Below, piece after piece: positions 36,267 to 44,953 of a stretch of DNA of 64,000 nucleotides. Location of the stretch: assembly GCF_016415625.1 (NCBI RefSeq), contig NZ_WBXP01000003.1, positions 88,918-152,917 on the forward strand. Direction: 5' to 3'. The position numbers and the translations under genes were made by a program. The notes beneath the pieces are model-generated. The model did not search any database, was not told where the DNA came from, and saw nothing but the letters and a program-made list of their open reading frames with translations. The first letter of the stretch is position 1; each line of letters begins with the position of its first letter. Source of the DNA: Shimwellia pseudoproteus. GTDB lineage: Bacteria; Pseudomonadota; Gammaproteobacteria; Enterobacterales; Enterobacteriaceae.

Positions 36267-37736
36267 ATGGAACAGAACGTCGCTAACGCCACCCTTTCTG
36301 TGGCCCGTCCGCAGTGGGATCGCAACCGTCTTGAGGCCCGTATTGTCCACCTGGGCTGCGGTGCCTTCCACCGCGCTCACCAGGCCCTGTATACCCATCA
36401 CCTGCTGGAAACCACCGACAGTGACTGGGGCTACTGCGAAGTGAACCTGATGCCGGGCAATGACGCCCGCCTGATTCAGGCCCTGAAGGACCAGAATATG
36501 CTGTATACCGTGGCAGAGCGCGGTGCCGGGAGCACAGAGCTGAAAGTGATCGGCTCAATGAAAGAAGCCCTGCACCCGGAATTTGACGGCTGCGACGGGA
36601 TACTGAACGCCATGGCCCGCCCGGAAACGGCGATTGTCTCCCTGACGGTCACCGAAAAAGGCTACTGCATTGATGCCGCCAGCGGCAAACTGGACCTCAA
36701 TAACAGCATGGTCCAGCATGACCTGGCTAACCCGCACCAGCCGAAATCCGCCATCGGTTATATCATCGAGGCGCTGGCTATTCGTCGGGAACACGGCCTC
36801 AATGGCTTTACCGTGATGTCCTGCGACAACCTGCGTGAGAATGGCCATGCGGCCCGGGCGGCGGTACTTGGCCTGGCCGAGGCCCGCTGCCCGGCGCTGG
36901 CGGCCTGGATTGCCGAACAGGTAACCTTCCCGTGCACCATGGTTGACCGCATTGTACCGGCCGCCACCGACGAGGCCCTGCAACAGATTGCCGACCAGCT
37001 TGGGGTATACGATCCCTGCGCCATCGCCTGCGAACCGTTCCGCCAGTGGGTCATCGAAGACAACTTCGTTAATGGCCGCCCGGACTGGGATCGCGTGGGC
37101 GCCCAGTTTGTGGCCGACGTGGTCCCCTTCGAGATGATGAAACTGCGGATGCTAAACGGCAGCCACTCCTTCCTGGCGTACCTCGGTTACCTTGCCGGGT
37201 ATGAGACGATCGCCGATACCATGACTAATCCGGCGTACCGCAACGCGGCCCGTGCCCTGATGCTCAATGAACAGGCCCCGACCCTGTCGATGCCGGAAGG
37301 CACCGATCTGGTGGGCTACGCTGACCTGCTGATTGACCGTTTTACCAACCCGTCACTGCGCCACCGCACCTGGCAGATTGCCATGGACGGTAGCCAGAAA
37401 TTACCGCAGCGCATGCTGGACCCGGTGCGAATCCACCTGAAAAACGGTGACGACTTCCGCCACCTGACCCTCGGTGTTGCCGGCTGGATGCGCTACGTTA
37501 GCGGTGTTGACGAACAAGGCAATGCCATTGACATTCAGGACCCGCTGGCGGCACGTTACCAGGAAATTCACCGCCAGCACCAGGCCCCGGAAGCCCGGGT
37601 CCGGGCATTGCTGGATATTGATGCCATTTTCGGCCAGGACTTACCGGGTAACGCCCAGTTTGTCAGCGCCGTCACGGCGGCTTACCTGGCACTGCTGAGC
37701 AACGGCGCCCGCGCCACTGTTGAAGCGCTGGGCTAA
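36267..37736 (+). CDS. uxuB: D-mannonate oxidoreductase UxuB (fructuronate reductase)
   Basis: UxuB reduces D-fructuronate to D-mannonate with NADH, the step before UxuA. The 489 residues (486 in E. coli) belong to the polyol-dehydrogenase family: IVHLGCGAFHRAHQALY near the N-terminus for cofactor binding, and the catalytic block KLRMLNGSHSFLAYLGYLAG. ATG 36267 has an AGGAG upstream; an in-frame start at 36225 is unlikely. It follows uxuA after the hairpin and ends at a strong terminator. Confidence 0.97.
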   Translation: MEQNVANATLSVARPQWDRNRLEARIVHLGCGAFHRAHQALYTHHLLETTDSDWGYCEVNLMPGNDARLIQALKDQNMLYTVAERGAGSTELKVIGSMKEALHPEFDGCDGILNAMARPETAIVSLTVTEKGYCIDAASGKLDLNNSMVQHDLANPHQPKSAIGYIIEALAIRREHGLNGFTVMSCDNLRENGHAARAAVLGLAEARCPALAAWIAEQVTFPCTMVDRIVPAATDEALQQIADQLGVYDPCAIACEPFRQWVIEDNFVNGRPDWDRVGAQFVADVVPFEMMKLRMLNGSHSFLAYLGYLAGYETIADTMTNPAYRNAARALMLNEQAPTLSMPEGTDLVGYADLLIDRFTNPSLRHRTWQIAMDGSQKLPQRMLDPVRIHLKNGDDFRHLTLGVAGWMRYVSGVDEQGNAIDIQDPLAARYQEIHRQHQAPEARVRALLDIDAIFGQDLPGNAQFVSAVTAAYLALLSNGARATVEALG

Positions 37737-37749
37737 CCGCAAGCCCCTT

Positions 37750-37781
37750 ACCGGTGCCCTGAACGCGGCACCGGTGTTTTT
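37750..37781 (+). terminator. Intrinsic terminator after uxuB
   Basis: ACCGGTGCC and GGCACCGGT form a perfect 9-base-pair stem with an 8-base loop, followed by GTTTTT. Confidence 0.92.
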
Positions 37782-37872
37782 GATAGCGAACCGCCCACAG
37801 CGGTGTTATCGTCCGGCCGTTCTCTTATAACCGCCCCCCGGCAAACATTGCGCGACATAAAGTGATGCCATC

Positions 37873-38643
37873 ATGAAACAGACCACGCTTCAACAACGCC
37901 CGTATCAGGAAGTCGGCACATTACTGCGGGCGATGATCGTTGATAACGCCTATCGCACCGGCGACCGTCTGCCCCCGGAACGGGAAATAGCCGAGCGGCT
38001 GAACGTCAGCCGTACCGTGGTACGCGAAGCGCTGATTATGCTGGAGCTGGAAGGGATCATTGATGTGCGGCGCGGGGCGGGCATTTATATCACCCGTTTG
38101 CCCGGTGATGCCACAGGCAGCGCCCTGCCAGCGGCACACCACCAGTGTAACAATGCCGGCCCGTTTGAATTACTCCAGGCCCGTCAGTTGCTGGAGAGCA
38201 ATATTGCCGAGTTTGCCGCGCTGCAGGCCACCCGGGGCGACATTATGAAAATGCGCGCCGCCCTGCATATGCAGCAGCAGGATCTGGCCGCCGACAGCCA
38301 CGAGCAGGGGGATGAAGCGTTCCACCTGGCCATTGCCGAAGCGACCCACAACACCATGCTGGTGGAGCTGTTTAAGCAATCCTGGCAGTGGCGGGAGAAT
38401 AACCCGATGTGGATCCAGCTACACAGCCATCTGAAAGATACCCAGTACCGTCAGGAATGGCTGGTGGACCACCAGCACATCCTCGCCGCACTGATCAAAA
38501 AAAACGCCCAGGCCGCCAAGCTGGCCATGTGGCAGCACCTGGAAAATGTCAAAACCCGGCTGCTGGCGCTGTCTGATGTTGATGATATTAACTTTGACGG
38601 CTACTTGTTTGACTCCTGGCCGCTGGCCGCGCGCCGGCCGTAA
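37873..38643 (+). CDS. uxuR: GntR/FadR-family regulator UxuR
   Basis: Repressor of the uxuAB hexuronate operon. The 256 residues (257 in E. coli) show an N-terminal winged helix (RTGDRLPPEREIAERLNVSRTVVREALIML in part, about residues 20-55) and a C-terminal FCD domain (ARQLLESNIAEFAALQA, DEAFHLAIAEATHNTMLVEL). It lies 136 bases after uxuB behind a terminator, so it has its own promoter, as in E. coli. Confidence 0.96.
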   Translation: MKQTTLQQRPYQEVGTLLRAMIVDNAYRTGDRLPPEREIAERLNVSRTVVREALIMLELEGIIDVRRGAGIYITRLPGDATGSALPAAHHQCNNAGPFELLQARQLLESNIAEFAALQATRGDIMKMRAALHMQQQDLAADSHEQGDEAFHLAIAEATHNTMLVELFKQSWQWRENNPMWIQLHSHLKDTQYRQEWLVDHQHILAALIKKNAQAAKLAMWQHLENVKTRLLALSDVDDINFDGYLFDSWPLAARRP

Positions 38644-38659
38644 GCACGCGGCCCGCCCC

Positions 38660-40018
38660 TCAGTGCCAGGTTAACTCCACACAGAACCCCGCGGTTTCAC
38701 CATTGCGAAAACGGGTGGTCATCCCGTGCAGCGTCGCAATACGCTGCACAATCGACAGCCCCAGGCCGCTGCCGGTTTTTTCCTGACCCGGTGGCCGGAA
38801 GAAGCGCTCACCAATACGTTGCAAATGCTCGGGGCTGACCCCGGGGCCGTTATCTTGCACACTGAACCCTTGTGCATCCAGCGTAATGTTCACCGTACTG
38901 CCCCGGGGGCTGTAGCGGATAGCATTGTCCAGCAGATTGCGCACCAGCAGCGCCATTAACAGCGGCTGGCCGCGCCGCGGCGTCGGAACCTGGCGAATAT
39001 CCAGCACCAGCTCAATGCCGCTGGCCTGGGCCTTGTGGTAGTTATCCATCACCCCGGTTTGCAGCACATCCTGTAACGCGATGTCCTCCATCCCCTCCAT
39101 CCCGGAGAGCGAGTCCAGCCGGGACAGGGTGAGCAGCTGATCCACTAAGCGCGTGGCGCGGTCGATACCCTCGGTGAGGTTGGTCAGCGCATGCCGGCGC
39201 ATCTGGGTATCATCGTCGGCAAGCTGTGCCACCTCGGTTTGCACTTTCAGGGCAGACAGCGGGCTGCGTAGCTCGTGGGCCGCGTCGGACGTAAAGCGTC
39301 GCTCCCGCACCAGCATATCCCCGGTACGGGCAAACAGGTGGTTTAATGATTCCACCAGCGGCTGTACCTCACTGGGTAACGAGTCCACCGGGATCGGGGT
39401 TTCATCCTCGGGCTGGCGCAACCGCAGGCGCAGGGCCAGTTGTTTCAGGGGCTCCAGCTCCCGGGTAATCAGCCAGATAAGCAGCAGAATCATCACCGGC
39501 AGCGCCACCAGCCAGGGCAATAACTGGGCCTGGACAATATCCAGCGCCATGTCCTGGCGATATTCCCACTCCTGCCCGACCGCTATCCGGTATTTGCCAT
39601 CGGCGGTGGTCAGCCACACCAGGCGCCACAAATCCTTATCACCCTCTAATTGGCCATCGATAAACCCGTCACGCTGATAGTCGTACTGGATATCGGGGCC
39701 GTTATCCCCGTCGTTCAGAACCATTTTTCCGTCACGGGTAAAAATCGCAAACGCCAGGGCGTCATCATCAAGATCCCCGTGGCTGTGGCGGATGATTTTT
39801 TTACTGCGCGGTAGCTGCGGGTCCTTGATGGTCAGCTCACTGATATCCAGTGCGGTCAGCCGTTTGGCAAACTGCATTTGCTGGGTGTCAAACAGCTCAT
39901 CAATCGTGCCCCGGCTTTGGTTCCAGGCCAGCAGGCTGGCGCTGAACCAACTCAGGGCAATCAGCACGGTAAGCCCGAAGATCAAACGGCAGCGCAGGCT
40001 GCGGGTCAGGGATTTCAT
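38660..40018 (-). CDS. qseC: Sensor histidine kinase QseC
   Basis: Inner-membrane sensor of the QseBC system, reported to respond to catecholamines and autoinducer-3 in enterics. The 452 residues (449 in E. coli) show two membrane segments (about 11-32 and 165-186) around a periplasmic domain, then HAMP, the phosphoacceptor H248 in [12 protein letters not shown], and the ATPase N-box [11 protein letters not shown], with DNGPGV and GSGLGL. Its start overlaps the qseB stop by 4 bases. Confidence 0.96.
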   Translation of the reverse strand: MKSLTRSLRCRLIFGLTVLIALSWFSASLLAWNQSRGTIDELFDTQQMQFAKRLTALDISELTIKDPQLPRSKKIIRHSHGDLDDDALAFAIFTRDGKMVLNDGDNGPDIQYDYQRDGFIDGQLEGDKDLWRLVWLTTADGKYRIAVGQEWEYRQDMALDIVQAQLLPWLVALPVMILLLIWLITRELEPLKQLALRLRLRQPEDETPIPVDSLPSEVQPLVESLNHLFARTGDMLVRERRFTSDAAHELRSPLSALKVQTEVAQLADDDTQMRRHALTNLTEGIDRATRLVDQLLTLSRLDSLSGMEGMEDIALQDVLQTGVMDNYHKAQASGIELVLDIRQVPTPRRGQPLLMALLVRNLLDNAIRYSPRGSTVNITLDAQGFSVQDNGPGVSPEHLQRIGERFFRPPGQEKTGSGLGLSIVQRIATLHGMTTRFRNGETAGFCVELTWH

Positions 40019-40677
40019 TCCGCCTCTCCCAGGGTGTAGCCGATGCCGTGTACCGTGCGGATAAACCCGCTGCCAAATTTTTTACGCAGATGATGGATAT
40101 GCACTTCAATGGCATTACTGGAGACATCATCATCCCAGTTATAGATTTTCTCTTCGATCAGCGCCCGGGGTAACACCCGCCCGGCGTTACGCAACAGCAG
40201 TTCTAACAGGGCAAACTCTTTCGGCTTCAGGTGGACCGGCTGATCGCCGCTGCTCACGGTGAGTTTTACCGGGTCCAGCGAGACCGGGCCGTGGGTTAAT
40301 AACAGTTGCACCTGGCCGTGGCGGCGGCGGATCAGCGCCTGCAGGCGGGCGGCCACTTCAATCAGGGCGAAAGGCTTACACAAATAGTCATCGGCCCCCT
40401 GTTGTAGCCCGGCCACCCGCTGCTCCAGAGCATCCCGGGCGGTTAACACCAGTACCGGTTCATCGTGCCCGCTCTGGCGCCAGGACCGTAAAATATCCAG
40501 GCCGTCCATCCCGGGCAGGCTGAGATCCAGTACCACCGCATCATAGGGGGCGGCATCTAATGCGCTTAGCCCTTGTTTGCCTTCCGTGAACCAGTCGACG
40601 CTGAACCCCATTTTCATTAAACCGGCTTTGATACCGTCGCCGATGAGCTTGTCGTCTTCAATGAGCAGCACGCGCAT
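40015..40677 (-). CDS. qseB: Response regulator QseB
   Basis: OmpR-family response regulator paired with QseC. The 220 residues carry the acidic pair E7-D8-D9, the phosphoacceptor D51 (VVLDLSLPG), K101 region (YLCKPF) and the C-terminal winged helix ([18 protein letters not shown]). First gene of the qseBC operon, divergent from ygiW, with a direct-repeat site between them that it may bind. Confidence 0.96.
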   Translation of the reverse strand: MRVLLIEDDKLIGDGIKAGLMKMGFSVDWFTEGKQGLSALDAAPYDAVVLDLSLPGMDGLDILRSWRQSGHDEPVLVLTARDALEQRVAGLQQGADDYLCKPFALIEVAARLQALIRRRHGQVQLLLTHGPVSLDPVKLTVSSGDQPVHLKPKEFALLELLLRNAGRVLPRALIEEKIYNWDDDVSSNAIEVHIHHLRKKFGSGFIRTVHGIGYTLGEAE

Positions 40678-40807
40678 GGTCGTCTCTCTTATATCCTTGT
40701 GTTATATCTGTCTATCTAACTATCTGGCGCCGGCATTGTACAGCGTAATGCCGCATTGTTCCGGCCTGGCCGGCAGTTTTGAAAAACACCCGCGCCGGGG
40801 GCTGATG

Positions 40808-40824
40808 CTTAAGATTTCGTTAAG
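40808..40824 (+). promoter_or_regulatory. Direct-repeat response-regulator box upstream of ygiW
   Basis: CTTAAG and GTTAAG stand 11 bases apart (5-base gap), the arrangement of OmpR-family binding sites such as the PmrA/BasR box. It lies about 85 bases before ygiW and 130 bases before qseB. Binding by QseB or BasR is inference. Confidence 0.5.
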
Positions 40825-40908
40825 AACTGTTTGTTGTAATGCATTCCGAAGACCACACACACCGATGACTGACTCTGCAATACGCAGGATAACCCGAGGG
40901 AAAAAACG

Positions 40909-41313
40909 ATGAAAAAAACAGCAGCCTTATTAGCCATTCTCGCGGTCTGCAGTGCACCTGTTCTGGCACAGAATGGCGGCTTTGTCGGCCCGAACGCCAC
41001 CGGGGCGACCACCACCCAGGCCCAGGCCAAAGGCGGTTTTAACGGGCCAAGCGCCGGGGTTTCCACCGTAGAAAAAGCCAAAACCATGAATGACGATAGC
41101 TGGGTAACCCTGCGCGGCCATATCGAACAGCGTACCGGCAACGATGACTACCTCTTTCGCGATGCGACCGGCACCATCAGCGTGGATATCGACGATAAAC
41201 GCTGGAACGGCCTGACCATTACCCCGAAAGATACCGTTGAATTACAGGGTGAAATTGATAAGGACCACAACAGTATTGAGCTGGATGTCAAAACCATCAC
41301 CAAAGTGAACTGA
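40909..41313 (+). CDS. ygiW: BOF-domain periplasmic protein YgiW
   Basis: A 134-residue exported protein with a cleavable signal (MKKTAALLAILAVCSAPVLA, then QNGGF) and one bacterial OB-fold domain (about residues 57-132). It matches E. coli YgiW (130 residues), a stress-response protein also called VisP in Salmonella. It is divergent from qseB, the E. coli arrangement. GAGGG lies before the ATG. Confidence 0.93.
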   Translation: MKKTAALLAILAVCSAPVLAQNGGFVGPNATGATTTQAQAKGGFNGPSAGVSTVEKAKTMNDDSWVTLRGHIEQRTGNDDYLFRDATGTISVDIDDKRWNGLTITPKDTVELQGEIDKDHNSIELDVKTITKVN

Positions 41314-41327
41314 GTTACCCCCCTGAC

Positions 41328-41361
41328 CGCGGGCCGGAACCGCACACATTAACGGCCCGCG
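41328..41361 (+). terminator. Hairpin downstream of ygiW
   Basis: CGCGGGCCG and CGGCCCGCG form a perfect 9-base-pair stem with a 16-base loop, 15 bases after the ygiW stop. There is no U-tract, so intrinsic termination is doubtful. Confidence 0.45.
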
Positions 41362-41541
41362 AATCATCACCTGTCTGCCCCGCCTGTTGCGCCCCGGCAG
41401 CAGGAAATAAATGCGCATTTCCTCCCATCACCCGTTGCCGGTGATACACTGGCAGTATCTGCTGCAACCAGAGGCGTTTCGCTTATCCTGGCAACCACGG
41501 CGGCCATGCCGTCCGGTTATTGCTTACTCTCAGGAGGCATT

Positions 41542-41994
41542 ATGGATACTGGATCATTCACTATTGGTGCAGATAACATCCGCTTCACCGTTCCCGGGGT
41601 GACCTTGCCTGTCGGGTATCACGCACTCATCCAGCGCTATTTTCACCACACAATACCGTCACCGGGTGAGGTAGAAATGGCCATCAACGCGATTGAAGAC
41701 GCCCTCCAGGCCGCGCCACAGTTACACACTACCCCCAGCCGGACAACCTGCGCAGACCATTTCCTGAAAGAGATAGCCACCGTGGCCGGTGTCTCGGCCC
41801 GCCTGACCCAACAGGATATTGAGCAGGTGTTCAACCGGGTGGCGGATGTGATTGCCGGTAGCCCCCGCCAGCCGGGAGAATTTCCGGCAGACCCGGCGTT
41901 TATCGGCTATTTGTTAATCGTCCGGGAGCTGTCCCATCATCTGCATATTCAGGATATTTTCCTGACCCTGAATCAGCCGGCATTTGACGACTAA
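41542..41994 (+). CDS. Hypothetical cytoplasmic protein
   Basis: I do not recognise this 150-residue protein. It has a strong ribosome binding site (AGGAGG, 5 bases before the ATG), no signal peptide and no membrane segment. It is acidic and probably mostly helical after residue 35 (EVEMAINAIEDALQ, DIEQVFNRVADVIAG, YLLIVRELSHHL). GC content and codon use look like the neighbours. It stands alone between ygiW and the pyrophosphatase gene, followed by a hairpin, so it is probably monocistronic. Confidence 0.75.
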   Translation: MDTGSFTIGADNIRFTVPGVTLPVGYHALIQRYFHHTIPSPGEVEMAINAIEDALQAAPQLHTTPSRTTCADHFLKEIATVAGVSARLTQQDIEQVFNRVADVIAGSPRQPGEFPADPAFIGYLLIVRELSHHLHIQDIFLTLNQPAFDD

Positions 41995-42380
41995 CCCCTG
42001 GCCGCCAGCCCGGTGCGAATGAGACCGGGCTGGCCAAAAACCCATCATCCGGGCGGCAAATGGCGGCCGGGATCCGTGGCGGCGCCGGGTCAATAGGACA
42101 GGCCCCTATTACCGGCCGTAAAAACAGGCGAAACGTTGATCCAGTTACGGTTTGCCCGCAGAAAAATTTCAGACAACAACGCCAGGGATAGCCTATGGTT
42201 AGGCTGTTTGCATGAGATGCCCGCGTTATCTGGTGCCCCCGTCATCACACCGATTACGGCCCCCGGGGCGCGATACTCCCGGGAGAGCACGCGCGCGGCG
42301 GCGTCATTGCGTGTTTATTTTGTTAAATGGTGTGTTTCAGGCCCCAGGCCTGGCACCGAACCGACCCAACAGGATCATTT
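41995..42380. other. Intergenic region before the pyrophosphatase gene
   Basis: About 385 bases without a supported gene. GCCAGCCCGGT and ACCGGGCTGGC (42004-42034) form a perfect 11-base-pair hairpin shortly after the hypothetical gene, without a U-tract. I looked for a known riboswitch (manganese, fluoride) in the rest because of the following gene and recognised none. Confidence 0.5.
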
Positions 42381-43265
42381 ATGCTGTATGTTTTTGGCCA
42401 TCTTAACCCCGATACTGACTCTATCTGCTCGGCCATTGTTGCCGCAGAGTGGCTGCATTTTCGCGGGGAAAAATGCCAGGCGTTTCGCCTGGGAGATATC
42501 AACCCGGAAACCCGCTTTGTACTCGAACAAGCAGGTGTCGCGGCCCCGGCGCTGCTCAGCGATGATCTGACTGACCGCAACGTGTGGCTGGTTGACTTCA
42601 GTGAGTTCGAACAGGGCCCTGATTCTCTGCCGCATGCCCAGATTCGTGGCATTATTGACCACCATCGCCTGGGTACGGTGATGACCAAAGAACCGGCCGA
42701 TATTTGCGTGAAACCGCTGGGCTGCTGCTGCACCGTGCTGTGGCAACAGATCATGCTGGAGTCTGATATGCCGGTTTCCGGCCCGCAGGCTATCCTGATG
42801 CTGGGCGCTATCCTGAGCGATACCGTGGGGCTGACCTCTTCCACCACCACTGAGCAAGACCGCCACGCGGTAGATGCGCTGTTCGCCATTGCCGGTATCG
42901 ACCGCACCACCTTTACCCGCCAGTTGCTGGATGCCAAAACCGATCTGTCCGGTTACAGCGCCGTTGAACTGCTGGATAAAGACGCCAAAAATTATCAGTT
43001 CGATGATAACACCGTCAAAGTGGCCCAGCTGGAAATCACCAGCCACAACGCCAACAGCGACCAGATGAAACAGACCATCAGCGCGCTGAAGCAAAGCACC
43101 CAGCCGACGGTGCTGATGCTAACCGAGATAGACACCCGCACTTCCCGCCTGTACTACTCCTGGGAGAGTGCCGATCAGCCGGTAGTGCTGGAAAATGCCA
43201 TGAGCCGTAAAAAAGACGCCCTGCCGTGGCTGACCGAGAATAAACCCTGGAATAACCCGCGTTAA
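42381..43265 (+). CDS. ppaC: Manganese-dependent (family II) inorganic pyrophosphatase
   Basis: Hydrolyses pyrophosphate to phosphate in the cytoplasm. The 294 residues form a DHH/DHHA2 enzyme: GHLNPDTDSI (H7, D11, D13), D72 and D93-H94-H95 (IIDHH) are metal ligands, and SRKKD near the C-terminus is the substrate-binding SRKK motif. AGGATC stands before ATG 42381. Enteric bacteria normally rely on the unrelated family I enzyme Ppa, so this is an additional or replacement enzyme, suited to manganese conditions. Confidence 0.95.
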   Translation: MLYVFGHLNPDTDSICSAIVAAEWLHFRGEKCQAFRLGDINPETRFVLEQAGVAAPALLSDDLTDRNVWLVDFSEFEQGPDSLPHAQIRGIIDHHRLGTVMTKEPADICVKPLGCCCTVLWQQIMLESDMPVSGPQAILMLGAILSDTVGLTSSTTTEQDRHAVDALFAIAGIDRTTFTRQLLDAKTDLSGYSAVELLDKDAKNYQFDDNTVKVAQLEITSHNANSDQMKQTISALKQSTQPTVLMLTEIDTRTSRLYYSWESADQPVVLENAMSRKKDALPWLTENKPWNNPR

Positions 43266-43273
43266 TCTCCCCT

Positions 43274-43296
43274 GCGGGTGGCGCCCTGCCGCCCGC
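43274..43296. terminator. Hairpin between convergent ppaC and LysR genes
   Basis: GCGGGTGGC and GCCGCCCGC pair over 9 bases (one T-G pair) with a 5-base loop, in the 36-base gap between convergent stops. Confidence 0.55.
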
Positions 43297-43301
43297 TTGC
43301 G

Positions 43302-44195
43302 TTATCTGTTAGCCACGTCCCCTTCCCCCGCGAGTGTCTGCTTCACCAGTTGGATCATCTGCTGAATACGGCGCGGCTGCGCAGAGTAACGCCGCTGCAC
43401 CAGATAAACCGGTTCAAAAACCCGCTCCGCAAGGGGATGGATCCGGATATCCTGTTGCCGGTGAAAGGCTTCTGCCGCATAACGGGCCAGCACGGTAAAC
43501 CCCAGGCCGTTGGCCACCGGCTCCAGAATCGCACTGATAATATTGCAAAACCCGTTGCGTTTCAGGTTATCCAGATGGTCAAACTGCGGGTAGTTGGCCT
43601 GCAATAACCGGGGAGCATTCCAGCCCGCATCCGGGTGGCTGATAAACCCCAGTTGCGTCAGGCTCTCCCAGTCCGGGGTGTGGCAACTGGCCGGTGTCAC
43701 CAGCAGCAGCTCCTCCCGGGCAATCTCTTCGCATTGCAGTTCCGGCATCAGGGCGGGCCGGGTCAGCAAGGCCAGGTCTATCCGCCGCTCGACAATATCC
43801 CGCTCAATACTGTCATTGGGGCCGATGCGGTAATCTATCTCCAGGCCAGGGTATTCCGCCTGCCAGGCCAGCAGGTGCGGATAGAGTTTTAGCCCAAGAC
43901 TGCCGGGGCTGGACAAGCAGCACACCCCGCGCCAGGGATCATCGTGGCGCACACTCAGGGCCAGGGCATCCAGCTCTGCCAGGATCTGGCGGCCTTTATG
44001 GAACACCGCCTCCCCTTCATGGGTCAGCATAAAACCTTTCCCCTGGCGGATCAGGAGATCTTTGCCGAGGCTATCCTCCAGCTTGCGAATATGCTGGCTT
44101 ACCCCGGGTTGTGTCATATGGCGTTTTTCGGCGGTACGGGTGAAATGGCCGGTTTCTACCAGGGTGCAATAGGTCCTCAGCCAGTCAATATTCAT
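43302..44195 (-). CDS. LysR-family transcriptional regulator
   Basis: A 297-residue LysR protein with the N-terminal winged helix (LVETGHFTRTAEKRHMTQPGVSQHIRKLEDSLG in part, residues 12-44) and a substrate-binding domain. It is divergent from the glyoxalase-like gene across 99 bases, the usual arrangement of a LysR regulator and its target. Effector unknown. Confidence 0.88.
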   Translation of the reverse strand: MNIDWLRTYCTLVETGHFTRTAEKRHMTQPGVSQHIRKLEDSLGKDLLIRQGKGFMLTHEGEAVFHKGRQILAELDALALSVRHDDPWRGVCCLSSPGSLGLKLYPHLLAWQAEYPGLEIDYRIGPNDSIERDIVERRIDLALLTRPALMPELQCEEIAREELLLVTPASCHTPDWESLTQLGFISHPDAGWNAPRLLQANYPQFDHLDNLKRNGFCNIISAILEPVANGLGFTVLARYAAEAFHRQQDIRIHPLAERVFEPVYLVQRRYSAQPRRIQQMIQLVKQTLAGEGDVANR

Positions 44196-44294
44196 AATAA
44201 AACCTTATTGAAATAATATTTTTTGATAATTATATCTTCTCATTCTGCCGGGGTATGCTGCTGCACACAAGTTAAGAATACCCATGAGGACATG

Positions 44295-44792
44295 ATGAAT
44301 CAGACCTATCCACGCAGTTTTTCCCATATTGGTTTGTCCGTGCCGGACCTTGATGCCGCAGTAAAATTTTATACTGAGGTGATGGGCTGGTATTTGATTA
44401 TGGAGCCCACCACAATCCATCATGATGACAGCGCCATCGGCATCATGTGTGATGATGTATTCGGTAAAGGCTGGGGATCGTTTCGCATCGCCCACCTGGC
44501 CACCGGCGATAAGGTCGGGATCGAAATTTTCGAATTTCCTGCCGCCGAGACACCGGAAAACAATTTTGAATACTGGAAAACCGGGGTGTTTCATTTCTCC
44601 GTCCAGGATCCAAACCTTGAAGCGCTGGTTGAGAAAATCGTCGCCGCAGGCGGTAAACAGCGGATGCCGGTACGCTACTACTACCCGGGTGAGAAGCCTT
44701 ACCGCATGGTGTATATGGAAGATCCGTTTGGCAATATCATTGAGATCTACTCCCACTCCTATGAGCTGACCTACAGCGCCGGAGCCTATTAA
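44295..44792 (+). CDS. VOC-family (glyoxalase-like) protein
   Basis: A 165-residue metal-dependent protein of the vicinal-oxygen-chelate fold, one long domain beginning with FSHIGLSVPDLDAAVKFYTEVMGW. Putative ligands are H13 of FSHIGLSV, the His in GVFHFSV and the Glu in GNIIEIYSHSYE. It resembles lactoylglutathione lyase/dioxygenase relatives, but the reaction is unknown. ATG 44295 is 4 bases from a GAGGA; ATG 44292 is nearly as possible. It ends at a strong hairpin, so it is probably monocistronic under LysR control. Confidence 0.82.
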   Translation: MNQTYPRSFSHIGLSVPDLDAAVKFYTEVMGWYLIMEPTTIHHDDSAIGIMCDDVFGKGWGSFRIAHLATGDKVGIEIFEFPAAETPENNFEYWKTGVFHFSVQDPNLEALVEKIVAAGGKQRMPVRYYYPGEKPYRMVYMEDPFGNIIEIYSHSYELTYSAGAY

Positions 44793-44797
44793 TCTTA

Positions 44798-44836
44798 TGG
44801 CCAGCGGGCGGGGCTAAATCACCCGCCCGCTGGCCA
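44798..44836. terminator. Strong 15-bp-stem hairpin after the VOC gene
   Basis: TGGCCAGCGGGCGGG and CCCGCCCGCTGGCCA pair perfectly around a 9-base loop, 5 bases after the stop codon. It lacks a U-tract; it may block exonucleases or be REP-like. Confidence 0.6.
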
Positions 44837-44953
44837 GTGCCCTGGCCCGGAGAATGAAGCCAGCTCACAACTCTGCATTTGTCCGCGCCCAAAGCGGATT
44901 TTCACATGGTAGGCTCCGCGGATGTCTTTTTCTGTTCCGTTGCCGCAGGTCAT

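Noticed and set aside
42035..42380. Metal- or fluoride-sensing riboswitch before ppaC
   Set aside because: No conserved core of the manganese (yybP-ykoY) or fluoride riboswitch could be found by eye.
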